Shown: positions 54,329-55,000 of the stretch, one piece after another | Position numbering within the stretch: position 1 is the first letter of the stretch | Layout: every line of letters begins with the position of its first letter | NCBI GenBank assembly: GCA_905221605.1 | Contig: CAJNDS010001813.1 | Coordinates: 570,934 to 625,933, forward strand | From: Symbiodinium natans | Lineage: Eukaryota; Sar; Dinophyceae; Suessiales; Symbiodiniaceae | Reading direction: 5' to 3' | Length of the DNA: 55,000 bases | Notes under the pieces: generated by a model | What the model was told of the DNA's origin: nothing | Seen by the model: only the letters and a program-made list of their open reading frames with translations | Database searches by the model: none | Translations under genes and position numbers: made by a program

Positions 54329-54938
54329 GGTTTAGAACCCTAAACCCTAAACCTACAACCCTAAACCCAGGCACTGAGAACCGCCAAAAAACCGCTAAGC
54401 CATGTGGGACCCAACCCTCTTTTAACCCCAGGGGCTTGCGAGGCAGCGCTCAGGGGCAACACACACATGGACGTGAAAGATGCTGTTAAACCCCATATGA
54501 AAATACATAGTGTTACAAGGACCCCAAGCCCCAAGCGCCTTGGGTTTCGGGTGTAGGGCTTGAAGTGCTTAGGTGATTACTGTATAGGTTTACGTGACTA
54601 CTGACTGTATAAGAATGGAGACCCCGCCAAAAGCCGCAAAACCTTACTGCACAAAGAGTAATATATAATATACTACACAACATAACCCTTACAGTTCACC
54701 CTAACCTGAACTCTGAACCCAAAACCCCAAACCCCTGAACCCTAACCCTAAACTCCTAACCCCTATACACCCTAAACCCGAAACCCCAAACCCCTATAAC
54801 AAAGCCTAAACCCCAAACCCTAAACTCCTAACCCCTGTAAACCCTAAACCCCAAACCCCTAAACCCTAACCCCCAACCCCTAAACCCTAAACCCTAAACC
54901 CCAAACCCTAAACCCTAAACCCCAAACCCCTAAACCCT

Positions 54939-55000
54939 TGCGCCCCCCGCGCCTTCTCTGAGCTTCTTCTCGGCCGCTGCCTCCTTGCCCTTCGACTTCC
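54939..55000 (-). CDS. Lysine/alanine-rich exon cut by the window end
   Basis: Encodes KSKGKEAAAEKKLREGAGGA, closed by stop inside the telomeric intron. Looks like a charged linker of a gene running in from beyond 55000. Confidence 0.4.

Overview
The window looks like nuclear DNA of a dinoflagellate or a close alveolate relative. Four things point there. Plant/alveolate-type telomere repeats (TTTAGGG/CCCTAAA and variants) are scattered over nearly all 55 kb. The one well-resolved gene is cut into very short exons. Its introns use GA and GC donors far more often than GT, always with AG|G acceptors. The LTR element has a copia-style tRNA-Met primer site. The species cannot be named from sequence alone.

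Nearly all recognisable coding sequence is on the minus strand, in exons of about 36-140 bp, and long ORFs are mostly artefacts. The clearest gene runs from an ATG at 18426 down to a TAG at 11429-11427. It encodes a roughly 540-residue GT1/GT28-type glycosyltransferase resembling sterol glucosyltransferases. I resolved about 22 exons; exons 1-7 and 10-22 join with consistent phase. On both sides of this gene (about 2.5-10.9 kb and 19.3-50 kb, possibly to 55 kb) lie about 30 further minus-strand exon-like segments. Many encode a degenerate 12-residue repeat, LFxxLGxxFxxx, in what appears to be one or more long repeat proteins that I do not recognise.

The main discovery is the intron structure. 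Intron after intron behaves like an inserted element: about 4 bp of exon sequence starting with G is duplicated on both sides, the left copy supplies the G(A/C/T) donor, and the element's right end (usually ...AAG or ...GAG) supplies the acceptor. Many element ends are inverted repeats of the form CTT...AAG. The bodies are filled with (TTTAGGG)n and (CCCTAAA)n arrays, often one arm of each orientation, so on the + strand exons typically sit between a CCCTAAA array on the low side and a TTTAGGG array on the high side. These look like introners carrying telomere-type DNA.

Other mobile DNA includes a young copia-like LTR element (28232-32636, 250-bp LTRs with one difference, 5-bp target duplication), a 5'-truncated LINE (24028-25523, 13-bp target duplication, A9 tail, RNase H domain), and several short inverted-repeat families. 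A satellite cluster at 36.5-37.7 kb contains poly(G/A), a roughly 62-bp tandem repeat and about 600 bp of (CA)n. Stretches lacking telomere repeats (5.4-7.6, 21.7-23.4, 35.4-36.5 and 39.6-42.0 kb) hold no gene I can name, apart from a possible RRM fragment near 41.0 kb.
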